A DNA stretch of 64,000 bases from Acetobacteraceae bacterium (GCA_024280945.1 JAMXLO010000058.1:1-64000), one strand, 5' to 3'; positions 20,868 through 30,763 are shown, numbered from the stretch's first letter. Notes: generated by a model not told the origin, from the letters alone. Numbers and translations: made by a program.

Positions 20868-22022
20868 TCAGCTCTTCCCGTTGGACGGTGCCGAACCTTT
20901 GTTCAACGCGACCCTGGTGCCAGGCGCGAGGCGGGACTGACCGGTCAACACCACCGTGTCGTCACCGCTCACTCCCTTGGAGACGACCACCTTGTCGTCG
21001 TCCTGGTAGGCGACTTGCACATCCTGTTCTTGCACGGTGCTGTCCGGCTTGACGATGTAGACGAACATTCCGTTAGGCCCATGCTGTACCGCTATGAGAG
21101 GCACGGTGACAGCGTGGTGCAATGTATCGATGCGGAGGCGTGCATTGACGAATTCGCCCGGCCACAACGCATCATCATCATTGGCGAACGTCGCCTTCAG
21201 CTGAATCGTGCCGGTTGAGATATCGATCGCGTTGTTTGGTGTGAGCAACTGCCCGTCCGCGAGCTTTGTCTTGTCGTCGCCTGTATAGACCGACACCGGC
21301 AGCGCGCCCTTAACCATAGCCTGCTGAATGCGGCGAAGCTCCGCCTCGGCCAACGTGAACACGACGGAGATTGGCTTGTCCTGTGTGACGGACACAATTC
21401 CGATCTGGCTCGCCACTTGGATCAAGTTGCCGACATCGGTCTGGTGGAAGCTGACGCGGCCGTCGATCGGCGCGCGGATCGTGCAGTAGTCGAGATTGAT
21501 CCTCGCGGTCTCGATCGCGGCAGTGTCTGCCTGCAACGCCGCGATCAGCTTGTTCACTGTGGCCTGCTGGTCATCGACCTGCTGCACTGGCGCGAAATTG
21601 CTTTTCGCCAGGTGCTGATAGCGTTGCAGGTCGAGCTGAGCACTTTGCAGTTGTGCGGCATCCTCCGCGCGTTGCGCGATAACCTGGTCCAGCGCCGCTT
21701 GATATGGCCGAGGATCAATCTGCGCGACGATGTCGCCCTGATGCACCTCCTGACCTTCCTGCACAGGAATGGCGACCAGCGTACCGGTGACCTGCGCCTT
21801 GATTTCGACCGTATTGAACGCCTGGACTGTCCCGAGCCCGTGCAATTCGACCGGCATATCCTCGACTTTCGCCACAACAGCGGTGACGGGAACTGTCTCA
21901 GGCGGAGGGGCTGTTGCCTCTGGGTGCGCGGCCGCAAACGACCCATGCGCGCGCGCGAACCATAGAGCGGCGACTGCCAGAAGGGGGAGCGCAGCCAGCC
22001 AAGTCAGGCGGGATTTTTTCAT
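20868..22022 (-). CDS. RND efflux membrane-fusion (periplasmic adaptor) protein
   Basis: A 384-residue HlyD/MdtA-type adaptor. An N-terminal signal anchor (LTWLAALPLLAVAALWFA) precedes a first lipoyl half (GTVQAFNTVEIKAQVTGTL), a coiled-coil hairpin (about 100-170), the second lipoyl half (IRAPIDGRVSF) and beta-barrel and membrane-proximal domains. It bridges the RND pump and an outer-membrane channel. It is the first gene of the operon and has tandem ATGTAAC boxes just upstream. Confidence 0.93.
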   Translation of the reverse strand: MKKSRLTWLAALPLLAVAALWFARAHGSFAAAHPEATAPPPETVPVTAVVAKVEDMPVELHGLGTVQAFNTVEIKAQVTGTLVAIPVQEGQEVHQGDIVAQIDPRPYQAALDQVIAQRAEDAAQLQSAQLDLQRYQHLAKSNFAPVQQVDDQQATVNKLIAALQADTAAIETARINLDYCTIRAPIDGRVSFHQTDVGNLIQVASQIGIVSVTQDKPISVVFTLAEAELRRIQQAMVKGALPVSVYTGDDKTKLADGQLLTPNNAIDISTGTIQLKATFANDDDALWPGEFVNARLRIDTLHHAVTVPLIAVQHGPNGMFVYIVKPDSTVQEQDVQVAYQDDDKVVVSKGVSGDDTVVLTGQSRLAPGTRVALNKGSAPSNGKS

Positions 22023-22045
22023 GTTTCGTGAAGATGGACCAAGCT

Positions 22046-22073
22046 ATGTAACAAGCAATGCACCTAATGTAAC
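22046..22073. promoter_or_regulatory. Tandem ATGTAAC boxes upstream of the efflux operon
   Basis: Two direct copies of ATGTAAC (22046-22052 and 22067-22073) lie 21 bases apart, two helical turns, at 24-51 bases before the adaptor start. Each is followed by AAG or TTG. The spacing is what is expected for two protomers of a regulator on one DNA face. The function is inference; no regulator gene is adjacent. Confidence 0.35.
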
Positions 22074-22218
22074 TTGACACAGTGTTTAATCTTTGTGCTT
22101 CCGGCACAAACTGTCGCCGGGAACCCAATCAGGTCCGGACCGGCGTATCGCCTTTGAGAGGCTCGGGCAGTTTTGCTGCAGTTGCGCCGGAAACGTGCCG
22201 CCTTGCGGCGGGGCTTCC

Positions 22219-22848
22219 TTAAGGAGTGGCAGTCGGTGCGTCGCAGTGATAGCCGTTGGCGATCGCGTGGCAGCCCTTCACGTAACTGAAATCTGCAGGG
22301 GCCTCGGCCGTCGCCATACGGCCCTGGCCGTCCTCGCGGATCACAATGACTTGGGGTTCCGGCGGTGGCGGCTGCTGCACCGGCGGATAAGCGTACCCGT
22401 AGTATCCGCCCGTCCCCCAGTCACTGGGCCAGGCCCAACCGCCAACCACAGGCCCACCCCAGTTGCCCCAGCCATTTCTCCAACGCGGGGAGCCGTTCTG
22501 GAACTGGGTGGGTACGGTGTTCGGGAAGCCGGTGGCAAAACCATTGAACGGGGCGCCAATGCCGCTGACATTGGCGGGCTGACGATTTTGAAAGCCGCGA
22601 GTCACGACAGGCGCAAGGGGCTGGTGGCTGACAAATCCTGGTCGCCTGATCAACGTGCCATTGGCGGTCCGCGTAACTACCGTTCCCACGCGGGGCACAC
22701 CAGCAAGCCTGGGACCGGCAAACCCGCCGTGGAAACCGCCGCCGCCACTGCCGCCAACCCCACCCCCGCCGCCGCGCGCGTCCGCCTCGGGTATCGCCAG
22801 AAGGCCAACGAGGATCAAGGTGACCGAATAATGCAGTAAGCGCCCCAT
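22219..22848 (-). CDS. Secreted glycine/proline-rich protein
   Basis: A 209-residue exported protein: signal peptide (VTLILVGLLAIPEADA), a Gly-rich stretch of about 20 residues, an Asn/Gly/Trp-rich centre, a PPPPEP linker and a short C-terminal domain with two cysteines (VKGCHAIANGYHCDAP) that could form a disulfide. No enzyme motif. Proteins of this type are common as uncharacterised envelope proteins in alphaproteobacteria. GGAGG precedes the start. The next 315 bases upstream (22849-23163) hold nothing recognisable. Confidence 0.75.
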   Translation of the reverse strand: MGRLLHYSVTLILVGLLAIPEADARGGGGGVGGSGGGGFHGGFAGPRLAGVPRVGTVVTRTANGTLIRRPGFVSHQPLAPVVTRGFQNRQPANVSGIGAPFNGFATGFPNTVPTQFQNGSPRWRNGWGNWGGPVVGGWAWPSDWGTGGYYGYAYPPVQQPPPPEPQVIVIREDGQGRMATAEAPADFSYVKGCHAIANGYHCDAPTATP

Positions 22849-23163
22849 GCCGGTTCCTCCTCACCGGAGACTGTATCAAGAGCGCCGAAAAGTGCAGCTA
22901 ATCAGGACGCGTAACGGACCTCGTGAATTACCACCAGCGCGGGCACCTCTATGGCCGATGAAAAGCGCGTCAAGGTTGTGAGATCATGAAGGACAAGGGC
23001 CTGCGACACGCCCAACTCGTGGTATCGACGCGCAAACCTCAGGTATGCCGTAAGGATCGCGCCATGAGATGGGACAGCAGCAACGGCTCCAGCGCTAATA
23101 CGGTGGTAACGGTTTCATGGCCTCCTAGGTGATTGCTCGCAGTCCCTGGGTGTCGCCTGGCGC

Positions 23164-23478
23164 CTACCAGCGATCACCAGGATAGTATTGGAGCGGTCTG
23201 CGCGGCAGCGGTGGGCATGCCTGCGGCTCATCCGGCGTGCCGCAATTCTCTCCACCGTCAAGCCTTGGGTCACTGCGGTAGTAGCTACCGGCGTAAGGGA
23301 CAGTGTAATCACGCGTCGCATAGCGGGGACCGTATTCGCCTCGATATGCATAGCCGTCGCCATATCCAGGCGCAGCATAGCGACCGTAGTATGCGTCGCC
23401 GCGATATGCATAGCCATTGCCGTATGTATCGGTGCATCCCACTGCCAGAAGTGGCACCAGCACCAGACAGTATCGCAT
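23164..23478 (-). CDS. Small tyrosine/glycine-rich lipoprotein
   Basis: A 104-residue lipoprotein: MRYCLVLVPLLAVGC is a signal peptide with lipobox, lipidated at Cys15. The mature part carries repeats of GYAYRG and YGPRYA type (two YAYRG copies), then a short C-terminal region with a possible disulfide (NCGTPDEPQAC). GGAGG stands 5 bases before the ATG at 23478, which fixes the start; the much longer open frame upstream is not coding. Function unknown. Confidence 0.7.
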   Translation of the reverse strand: MRYCLVLVPLLAVGCTDTYGNGYAYRGDAYYGRYAAPGYGDGYAYRGEYGPRYATRDYTVPYAGSYYRSDPRLDGGENCGTPDEPQACPPLPRRPLQYYPGDRW

Positions 23479-23651
23479 TGGTTCCTCCAACGCCGCGTTG
23501 ACGATCGCCGTGAACGTTCGCCTGCTGGCCTGGTGCCCGAGCTCGCGCAGATGTTCCCGATGTGAGATCGACCAGCTATTGGGGTGCACTCTACCGGTCA
23601 AGAAAGAAAGCTGCTGTCGATTGGCGGCGGCAAGGTCCGGTTGGACACGCT

Positions 23652-24794
23652 CTACGGCACTGCCGTACCCGGCATACCGGGGCCGATGCCACGGGGCCGC
23701 CCTAAGAACCGAAGCAAACGCCTGCCAAGTTCGATCCCTGGTACTTCGACGTAAACGTAGGATAGCCATGCGAGCAGGATCGTGACAGCAGAGGTCACGC
23801 ACGTGACCAAAACGGCCAATGCATAAATATCGACACTGACGCCCAAAGCCCATTCAAGCAACGTGAAGGCCTTGACGACCGTGCAGAGCACAGCGAAGTG
23901 CAGCAGGTATATGCCGTAAGATATGTCGCCAAGAAACCCCAGAAAATGTGCGCGAAACAGATGCAGTTTCTCATTAGCCCCAGTAAGGACGCCAATGATC
24001 AATGTCGCTACGATCAATTCCAGAAGGTTGGCGGCTGGACTCCAATATTCGAGGGGCAGGGTCCGCGTGGATGCAAGCATCACGAGGCCGATGCCCACGG
24101 AAAGTCGCGCGGGCGCGTTCCGAAATAAGCGCGTCGCCAGTCCTGGTATCGCGAGCCCGGCTCCGACAATGAAGTCAACCAAGTAGAGGGTTACGTGGTA
24201 ATAGGTATTGGGTAACGTGAAACTCACCAGCAACGCCAATCCCAAGGTGCAGGCAAACCACTGCCTGCGATAAAGTACCACAAAGGCAATAGCAGGCATC
24301 GCAATCGAGGCAACGATCTCGATAACGATCGTCCAGAGCTGCGGAATGATGAAAGTCGTCATGCCCGCGAATGACGCCACGATATGCAATGCGTCAAACC
24401 GGTCCGGACGAAAAGCGTGCAGGATCACAGGGCCAGCCCGATCCGGCGGGATCTGCCAGTGCAGCGCAAACAGGTAAGCCAGTCCGAACGCACTCGCCAC
24501 CCAGATGGCGGGATACAGACGGAAGCCGCGCCGTACGTAAAAGCGCAGTATGGCGTCGCGATCAAGGCGGCCTTTCTGCAGGGAGCGGGTGAGCACGTAA
24601 CCGCTCAGTACAAAGAACACCACCACCGCTGCCCGGCCGTTGAACAGACCTGAAAGGCCCATAAGCAAGGAAGAGGGGCCGTAACTGATCAGGCAGTGAC
24701 CGATCATGACCGTCACCGCAGCGATCCCGCGCAAGGACTGGAGCTCGGTTATTTGACCCGAGCCCTGCGGCGCCTGGGACTGAAGCTCTGTCAT
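23652..24794 (-). CDS. Acyltransferase 3 family membrane protein
   Basis: A 380-residue integral membrane O-acyltransferase of the OafA/NodX type that usually acetylates or acylates surface polysaccharide. The N-terminus has ITELQSLRGIAAVTVMIGHC with the conserved RGIA and the catalytic-type His, followed by FFVLSGYVLTRS and the RxxR-type FYVRRGFRLYPAIW; about ten membrane helices follow. The ATG at 24794 with AAGG upstream is preferred to one at 24863. It lies near a methyltransferase gene with a glycan-assembly-like tail, which suggests a shared role in envelope polysaccharide. Confidence 0.88.
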   Translation of the reverse strand: MTELQSQAPQGSGQITELQSLRGIAAVTVMIGHCLISYGPSSLLMGLSGLFNGRAAVVVFFVLSGYVLTRSLQKGRLDRDAILRFYVRRGFRLYPAIWVASAFGLAYLFALHWQIPPDRAGPVILHAFRPDRFDALHIVASFAGMTTFIIPQLWTIVIEIVASIAMPAIAFVVLYRRQWFACTLGLALLVSFTLPNTYYHVTLYLVDFIVGAGLAIPGLATRLFRNAPARLSVGIGLVMLASTRTLPLEYWSPAANLLELIVATLIIGVLTGANEKLHLFRAHFLGFLGDISYGIYLLHFAVLCTVVKAFTLLEWALGVSVDIYALAVLVTCVTSAVTILLAWLSYVYVEVPGIELGRRLLRFLGRPRGIGPGMPGTAVP

Positions 24795-25119
24795 CGACCT
24801 TCTTGACGCCCCCGCGGCAATGCGTCCAACGAGTAGCGGGGCACAAGGCTTGCTGGCTAGCAAGTCAAAAATTGGTTGTACGGAACCACACGAATAATTA
24901 ATGGCTTAGTTAGGTCTTGGCGAAGTATTCGTGGCGCCCGGAAAGGCCCCCTTTTTACGTCCATCCGCGCCGATGCTGATTCCCATAGCCGTGCATCCCG
25001 GTCGCCAACATCACCGCGACGTGTTTTTTGCGCTCGCTGCAGTTAGGCGGATGGTGCGGACGGCACCGATGGTTGGACGCCACTGATCCCCCCTGATCAC
25101 GACCGATGGGATAACATCG

Positions 25120-25242
25120 ATGAACCCCGTCGCAGCGATCATACTGGCGACCGGTATCGCGACGTTCCTCGGCGTGGTCAGCCCGATCGCGGAGATGTTC
25201 TATTGTTTTGCTGACCTCTGTGACCTGTTCCAGCGGGCATGA
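25120..25242 (+). CDS. Possible 40-residue membrane microprotein
   Basis: An ATG-to-TGA frame (MNPVAAIILATGIATFLGVV then a short polar tail with two cysteines) encoding one hydrophobic helix. It stands alone in the otherwise empty 24795-25297 gap between two minus-strand genes. The ribosome binding site (GGGA, 9 bases upstream) is weak. The rest of that gap shows nothing else. Treat as speculative. Confidence 0.3.
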   Translation: MNPVAAIILATGIATFLGVVSPIAEMFYCFADLCDLFQRA

Positions 25243-25297
25243 CCCGGCAATCCGAGATGACCTCTGATGGCGAGGGATGGCGCGGTCCCACGTCGGG

Positions 25298-26365
25298 CTA
25301 ACGGCGATACCATGATACCGCTGCCCGCAGCGGCCGAGTGATCCGCCAGCTCGTCGATTTCAGGAGGGCTTCACGCTGCGCCAGCAGATCGCTCGCCTGA
25401 CGTTGCAGGGCGTCGCGCTCGGCCTGCAACGCCGTCAGCGCCTGCAACGGGCCGGCGAAGGTTGACTGCTTTATCTCGCCCACGTCCTCGGCCGGCTGAG
25501 CGACGTAAGCATCCGCGCGGCCGCACCCCGCGAAATGGTGGACGCTCACGTGATAACCGGATCGTCGCAACGCTTCCAGCAGGAAGGATTGCGTAAAGCC
25601 CAGTTCTAGCCAGCCGTAATGGCGTATGCAGAACACGGAGAGGGCATCGAGGCGCGGTCCCCAAGGGAATGGCACTGTCGGGATCGGGTGCCCGACTACA
25701 GGCTCGCCGACGAGGAGAAGCCGCCCGCCTGGTGCGAGCCGCTGCCGCAGCCGGATCAGCAGTTGCAGGAAATCCGCCGCATGGTGGAATGCCTCAAAGA
25801 ACAGAATACGGTCGAAGACCTGGCCGTCGAAGCCTTCGCCGAAGGTGCCCTCATCCATCTCGACCGGCAGCTGCATCGCAGCCGCTTGGCGCCGGATCAG
25901 TGCGAGATAGCCGGGATCAAGATCAACGCCGAACGCTCGTATTCCCATCCGCGCCAGGAAGAGCAGGATTTGCCCGGCGCCTGGGCCATATTCCAGCACG
26001 CGGGCCGTGCTGTTGGCCGGCAGATCGAGCAACGAGAGGATGTGTCCCCAGGAATAGAAGAACTCCGCAGCGAACTTCGGATCTCTGAAACTCCACGGCG
26101 GCAGGTCGCTCCACACGTTCGCCGGTGAGCCGACGCCGGAACTCTCATCGCGCGCCGGCAGATAGCCTCGCTCTGCATCCCCACGCAGCTCGTAATAGAG
26201 CTTCATTGCGGCCTCTTTATAGGCCAGTGAGAATGGGTCCAATGTGGCGAGGCGCGCGGCGCCGGGGATTTCGAGCGCTGTCCCAGACAGGCGTTGATAG
26301 GTCTCGGAATCGACGCCGCCGTCGCGCAGCCTCGGAAACAGCAAATTGAACTCGTCGAGGGTCAT
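25298..26365 (-). CDS. SAM-dependent methyltransferase with coiled-coil tail
   Basis: A 355-residue protein. The methyltransferase fold starts with VLEYGPGAGQ at residues 123-132 (SAM motif I), then GVDLDPGYL (acidic residue for the ribose) and RLAPGGRLLLVGEP. The first 120 residues are an extra helical domain. After about residue 305 there is a coiled coil (LQAERDALQRQASDLLAQRE) ending in STSWRITRPLR, a tail often seen on glycosyltransferases and methyltransferases of surface-glycan clusters. The substrate is unknown; a sugar or lipid-linked glycan is inferred from the tail and the neighbouring acyltransferase. Confidence 0.8.
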   Translation of the reverse strand: MTLDEFNLLFPRLRDGGVDSETYQRLSGTALEIPGAARLATLDPFSLAYKEAAMKLYYELRGDAERGYLPARDESSGVGSPANVWSDLPPWSFRDPKFAAEFFYSWGHILSLLDLPANSTARVLEYGPGAGQILLFLARMGIRAFGVDLDPGYLALIRRQAAAMQLPVEMDEGTFGEGFDGQVFDRILFFEAFHHAADFLQLLIRLRQRLAPGGRLLLVGEPVVGHPIPTVPFPWGPRLDALSVFCIRHYGWLELGFTQSFLLEALRRSGYHVSVHHFAGCGRADAYVAQPAEDVGEIKQSTFAGPLQALTALQAERDALQRQASDLLAQREALLKSTSWRITRPLRAAVSWYRR

Positions 26366-27400
26366 CGATACCAGCTCATGGTGACGTGGATCCTCTCACG
26401 GAGGCGCTTGGCCTATCCTCGGCATTGCCCGTTGCGGGTTCAGGTTCGTCACTGCTCGATCAGTGGCGGCGGAGGCCGCACATGGACCGGCACGATGCGG
26501 CGAATGTGCAGATGGATGCTGGCGAACGGTCGGCGGGCATCCAGGCGATATGCAATGCGGCCCGACCGACCGGCGATGCTGTAGCCAGCTCAAGATCGCC
26601 GCCGGCGATGAACGCGCGATGCCCCAAGCGGGTTTTCCCGGCTTGAAGTACCGGCCCACGGCTGCGCGAGGTCGTCGGGTCCTTGTCTGGAACGGCGATC
26701 CTGCCGTTGTGGGTCAGCATAGCGGTTGCAAGATGGAAGCGGCCGACCCATCGAGCAAGCCATGCCTCAGGCGATCATCCCCAACAGAGGAATCGTCCAT
26801 TCTGGGTTCCGGCCAAGAATCCAGTTGCGACCCACATAACCGTCTGTATCGCCGGGTCCCGGCTGCAGACCACGCCGCCCCGGCGTCGGGTCCGCATCGG
26901 TGCCTCAGGCCGCCGAGGCGGCAGCACCCCGTGCACGGCGCCCGAAGTCGTTGGTTGACCATTTACGACGCGCAGCGCCTCAACTTAATGCAGCGCGAAA
27001 GACAATCAACCAGAGCACGCCGATCACCGACACGGTGATCACCGGATGCGCCGTCGCAAATTGTATCAGCACGTTAAGCACGGTAGTCCAGCGTCCACAT
27101 AACGCCCCCGCACCACGCCTTTTCGTTTACTTCAGCTTCGCCTAATTTTGTTTCGAGAAAGTTGCAGCGTAGGCCCAGAGAACATTGCACGAACGTACTA
27201 TTGCTGGGCTTCGGCGGCTCTTGTGTCGCTGGTTCAGAAGGACCTCCAAGATGGCGCAGTCTTGGCGAAGCGGCCGGGAACCGGGGTGCCAGCAAGCAGT
27301 CGTTCGATCAGTGGCCTCGTCGGACGGCGACAAAGGAACTGTCATCCGCAGGCCACACGAAACCAGTCCATAGTTCGGGGCAACCGACCTCGTGTAGGCC
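26366..27400. other. About 1 kb without a recognisable gene
   Basis: Open frames exist on both strands (for example 26463-27038 plus and 26460-26720 minus) but none has a family resemblance, good ribosome binding site or even codon pattern. At 26980-27081 on the minus strand a frame encodes a single hydrophobic helix (VITVSVIGVLWLIVFRAAL) ending in TGA; it could be a microprotein or the tail of a decayed membrane protein. Most of the stretch looks like decayed or foreign DNA. Confidence 0.5.
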
Positions 27401-29287
27401 TCAAGACGCGTGTTCCATCCGTACCCCTGGATGGAAATGCGCGTATACGCGCCGCGCGATTTCCTTGCTGATCCCTGGTGCCGCCTCGAGATCTGTCAGC
27501 CCTGCCATTTTCACGCCGCGCGCCGAACCAAAATGGTTCAGCAGAGCGCGCTTGCGTGCGGCGCCAATGCCCTGGACCTCGTCCAGCTCGCTCTGGCGGA
27601 TATTCTTCGACCGTCCGGCGCGATGCGTGCTGATCGCGAACCGGTGTGCTTCGTCGCGTAGCCGCTGGAGGAAGTACAGCACAGGATCGCGCGGCGGCAA
27701 TTGGAAGGGCTCCATGCCGTCCGAGTAGAACCACTCGCGGCCGGCGTCCCGATCGGGCCCCTTGGCGATCGCCACCAGCTTCACATCCTGTACCCCGAGG
27801 TCGGTCAGCACGTCGCGCGCCGCCGACAACTGGCCTGCACCGCCGTCGATCAGCACAATGTCAGGCCAGTCGGCTGCCGGCGCGCCCTCCCCCTGCTCCT
27901 TCAGTGCCCGAGTGAAGCGACGCTGCAGAACCTCGCGCATCATCGCAAAATCGTCGCCCGGCGCGACCGGGCCACGAATTGCGAACTTGCGGTAGGCGGC
28001 CTTCCTGAACCCCTCCGGTCCGGCGACGATCATCACGCCATAGGGGTTCGTGCCCATGATGTGCGAGTTGTCATAGACCTCGATGCGCTCCGGCGGCGTT
28101 GGCAGGCCAAACAACTGCGCGACACCCTCCAGCAACTTCAACTGGCCGGCGCTCTCGGCCAGCTTGCGCTCCAGCGCCTCGCGCGCGTTGATTTCGGCGT
28201 GCTGCACAACGGCGCGCTTTTCGCCACGCTGCGGCACGTGGATTTCCACCTTGCGGTCCGCCTTCAGGCTCAGCGCCTCCGCGACGAGGTCCTGTTCGGC
28301 CAGGGTGTGGTTCGCCAGGATGCAAGGCGGCGGCGGCTTGTCGTCGTAGAACTGAGCGATGAAGGCAGCGAGCACCTCGCCTGCTTCCTCGCCCTTGGTG
28401 TGCGACGGGAAGAATGCACGGTTGCCGTTGTTGCGTCCGCCGCGGACGAAGAACACCTGCACGCAGGTCTGCCCCGCAATCTGCCACGCAGCGATGACAT
28501 CGGCGTCTTGTAGACTGGCAGGGTTTACCACGTCGTTGCCCTGTACGAAGGTCAGGGCACGGATGCGATCGCGCACCGCTGCGGCGTGTTCGAATTCCAG
28601 CGCTTCGGCTGCGTGCTCCATTTCGCTCGCCAGCTCGCGCTGCACCGTAGCGGACCTGCCGGCCAGGAACGCCTTCGCCTGGCCGACGAGCCGGGCGTAG
28701 TTCTCCTCGCTGATGCGCCCGACGCAGGGTGCCGAGCAGCGCCGGATCTGGTACAGGAGGCAGGGTCGCGTGCGATTGGCGAACACCGTGTCGGCACACG
28801 AGCGCAGCAGAAATACCCGCTGCATGGCTGTGACGGTCTGATTCACCGCCCAGGCGGAAGCGAACGGGCCCCAGTAACTCCCCTTGCGGACCTGCGCGCC
28901 GCGATGCTTGGCGATCTGCGGGTAGGCGTGGTCCTCGGTCAGCATCAGCCAGGGATACGACTTGTCGTCCCGCAGTACGATGTTGAAGCGCGGCTTGAGC
29001 CGCTTGATCAGGTTGGCCTCGAGCAGCAGTGCCTCGGCCTCGGTATGGGTGGTGATGACCTCCATCGAGGCCGTCTCGTTCACCATCCGCCTCAGCCGCT
29101 CGTCCAGCCGGCCGACCTGGGTGTAGGCGGTCACCCGCTTCTTCAGGCTGCGCGCCTTACCGACGTAGAGAGCGTCACCCTTCGCGTCGAGCATCCGATA
29201 GACGCCAGGGTTGAACGGCATGGTGGCCAGCGCCGCTTCTATGGCAGCGGCGCCGGTCAGGGGCGGAACGGAGGGAGAATCGTTCAC
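27401..29287 (-). CDS. uvrC: Excinuclease ABC subunit C
   Basis: A 628-residue nucleotide-excision-repair nuclease that makes both cuts around the lesion. The GIY-YIG domain is at the N-terminus ([20 protein letters not shown]), followed by the cysteine cluster region ([15 protein letters not shown]), a UVR domain, the RNase H-like C-terminal nuclease ([10 protein letters not shown], with the [11 protein letters not shown] segment) and tandem helix-hairpin-helix motifs ([17 protein letters not shown]). All expected domains are present. It stands alone; in many relatives it neighbours pgsA, which here is 11 kb away. Confidence 0.96.
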   Translation of the reverse strand: MNDSPSVPPLTGAAAIEAALATMPFNPGVYRMLDAKGDALYVGKARSLKKRVTAYTQVGRLDERLRRMVNETASMEVITTHTEAEALLLEANLIKRLKPRFNIVLRDDKSYPWLMLTEDHAYPQIAKHRGAQVRKGSYWGPFASAWAVNQTVTAMQRVFLLRSCADTVFANRTRPCLLYQIRRCSAPCVGRISEENYARLVGQAKAFLAGRSATVQRELASEMEHAAEALEFEHAAAVRDRIRALTFVQGNDVVNPASLQDADVIAAWQIAGQTCVQVFFVRGGRNNGNRAFFPSHTKGEEAGEVLAAFIAQFYDDKPPPPCILANHTLAEQDLVAEALSLKADRKVEIHVPQRGEKRAVVQHAEINAREALERKLAESAGQLKLLEGVAQLFGLPTPPERIEVYDNSHIMGTNPYGVMIVAGPEGFRKAAYRKFAIRGPVAPGDDFAMMREVLQRRFTRALKEQGEGAPAADWPDIVLIDGGAGQLSAARDVLTDLGVQDVKLVAIAKGPDRDAGREWFYSDGMEPFQLPPRDPVLYFLQRLRDEAHRFAISTHRAGRSKNIRQSELDEVQGIGAARKRALLNHFGSARGVKMAGLTDLEAAPGISKEIARRVYAHFHPGVRMEHAS

Positions 29288-29489
29288 CGCACAGATAATT
29301 TCGCGTCACGCCGCCATTCAGCGCGTGTTTGCTGCGCTGCCAGACGATCCACCGTTCCTGTGGATAACCTTGTGGGTCTCGCCACCGGCATTCGAAGGAG
29401 GTCTATGGATTGACTGGCATCTGTCAGGATTGCAAAAAATTTAGGCAAAAGCTAACTCCTTGAAATCGTTGCGACCTCCAGCAAGAATG

Positions 29490-29969
29490 TTACCGATCCG
29501 TTAACCTTCTGCCGCCCCTCGATTCGCTATTAACGGCCGCTTGCCGCGGAGTGGACAAGTCGCGCTGGCGCCGCTCGATCTCAACTCCCGCTGAAGTCGC
29601 ATCGGCGAAGATATCAAGTTTCTCTACCCGGATACGCGCCAGATGCACGCGCCTGTCGGCCAGGCAGATCTCGGCAATCCGCTCGGCCAGCGTCTCGACC
29701 AGCCGCACGTGGCCGGCGGCGACGATCTCGCGTACTCGGTCCGCCAGCTTCTCGTAGTCCACCACGCGCCCCACTTCGTCCCGACCGACCGGCTGGCGCG
29801 ACAGTGACCGCGCACCATCGTCCTCCACCCCGAGATCGACGTTGATCCGCACGCGCTGCGGTGCCGTATGCTCGTGTGGGTGCACCCCGATGCTGGCTGT
29901 CAGCACCATATCGCGCAGGAACATGTGGCGAAGCGCCCGGGTGCTGCTGGCGATAGGCTGGGCTTCCAT
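29490..29969 (-). CDS. folB: Dihydroneopterin aldolase family protein
   Basis: A 159-residue FolB-type enzyme of the folate pathway that releases glycolaldehyde from dihydroneopterin. It shows the family start LRDMVLTASIGVHPHEH, a central VDYEKLADRVREIVAAG and LVETLAERIAEICL with the conserved catalytic-type Glu, then VRVEKLD-like IRVEKLDIF. The C-terminal 35 residues are polar and probably disordered. The ATG at 29969 follows the SDR stop by 5 bases, so the two genes are coupled. Confidence 0.88.
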   Translation of the reverse strand: MEAQPIASSTRALRHMFLRDMVLTASIGVHPHEHTAPQRVRINVDLGVEDDGARSLSRQPVGRDEVGRVVDYEKLADRVREIVAAGHVRLVETLAERIAEICLADRRVHLARIRVEKLDIFADATSAGVEIERRQRDLSTPRQAAVNSESRGGRRLTDR

Positions 29970-29974
29970 GCACG

Positions 29975-30763
29975 TCACTCCTCGGGCGGCGGCCCGTGAC
30001 GGCCGGACTGCCACTGCAGATGCTGGCCGCCGTCGAGTGCCAGCATCTGGCCTGTCATCGCTGGCAGGGCAAGGATGGCAAGCACCGCGCGGGCGATTTC
30101 TTCGGGGCTGGTGCCATGGTGCAGCGGCACCGAGGCCGACTGTCGTCCGAATTGCTCGGCTGTTTGCCGGGGGCTCGCGAGCGCCGGCCCAGGCCCGATG
30201 CCGTTCACCCGGATGCGTGGTGCGAGGGCCAGCGCCATCGATCGGGTCAGCGCCCACAGGCCCGCCTTGGCCACGGTATAGGAGATGAAGTGCGGCGTGA
30301 TCGACCACACTCGCTGGTCCAGCATGTTGATCACCACGCCTTCGGCAGCGGCAGGCAATTGTCGAGCGAAATGCTGCATGAGCACGAAGGGCGCGCGAAG
30401 CCCCGGCTCGATATGGGCGTCCCAGGTTGTACGGGTCGCGTCGTGCCATTCATCGCGTTCGAAGGGGCTGGCGTTGTTCACCAGTACACCGATCGGTCCG
30501 AGCGCGGCGACCGCTTCCGGTATAAGTTCCCGGGTGGTGGTTTCGTCGCGCAGATCTGCACACAGCAGGCTGGCGCGGCGGTCAAGCCGACGGATCGCCT
30601 CGCAGGTCGCGGTGCCGGAATCGCGGTGGGTATGGCAATGGACGGCGATATCGAAGCCGGCCTCCGCCAGTGCGACCGCGATGGTGCGACCGATCCGATG
30701 TGCCGCGCCGGTAACCAGCGCAGCGCGGGGAATGCTTGCCGGAATGCTCAAGGCTGGAACCAT
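29975..30763 (-). CDS. Short-chain dehydrogenase, probably a pteridine reductase-like enzyme
   Basis: A 262-residue SDR. The cofactor motif is TGAAHRIGRTIA (the GxxxRIG form with Arg favours NADPH), then NNAS, and the catalytic Tyr-Lys pair in YTVAKAG. The HRIG cofactor loop and direct coupling to folB (5-base gap) are typical of FolM/PTR1-like dihydromonapterin or dihydrofolate reductases. I therefore infer a role in pterin or folate reduction; a general SDR role is the alternative. Confidence 0.85.
   Translation of the reverse strand: MVPALSIPASIPRAALVTGAAHRIGRTIAVALAEAGFDIAVHCHTHRDSGTATCEAIRRLDRRASLLCADLRDETTTRELIPEAVAALGPIGVLVNNASPFERDEWHDATRTTWDAHIEPGLRAPFVLMQHFARQLPAAAEGVVINMLDQRVWSITPHFISYTVAKAGLWALTRSMALALAPRIRVNGIGPGPALASPRQTAEQFGRQSASVPLHHGTSPEEIARAVLAILALPAMTGQMLALDGGQHLQWQSGRHGPPPEE

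Noticed and set aside
26463-27038. 191-codon frame in the gene-poor stretch
   Set aside because: Cys/Arg/Pro-rich with no resemblance, no ribosome binding site and uneven codon use.
29395-29412. Strong AAGGAGGT followed by ATG
   Set aside because: The frame is only ATG GAT TGA, too short for a peptide gene; no other start is in reach.
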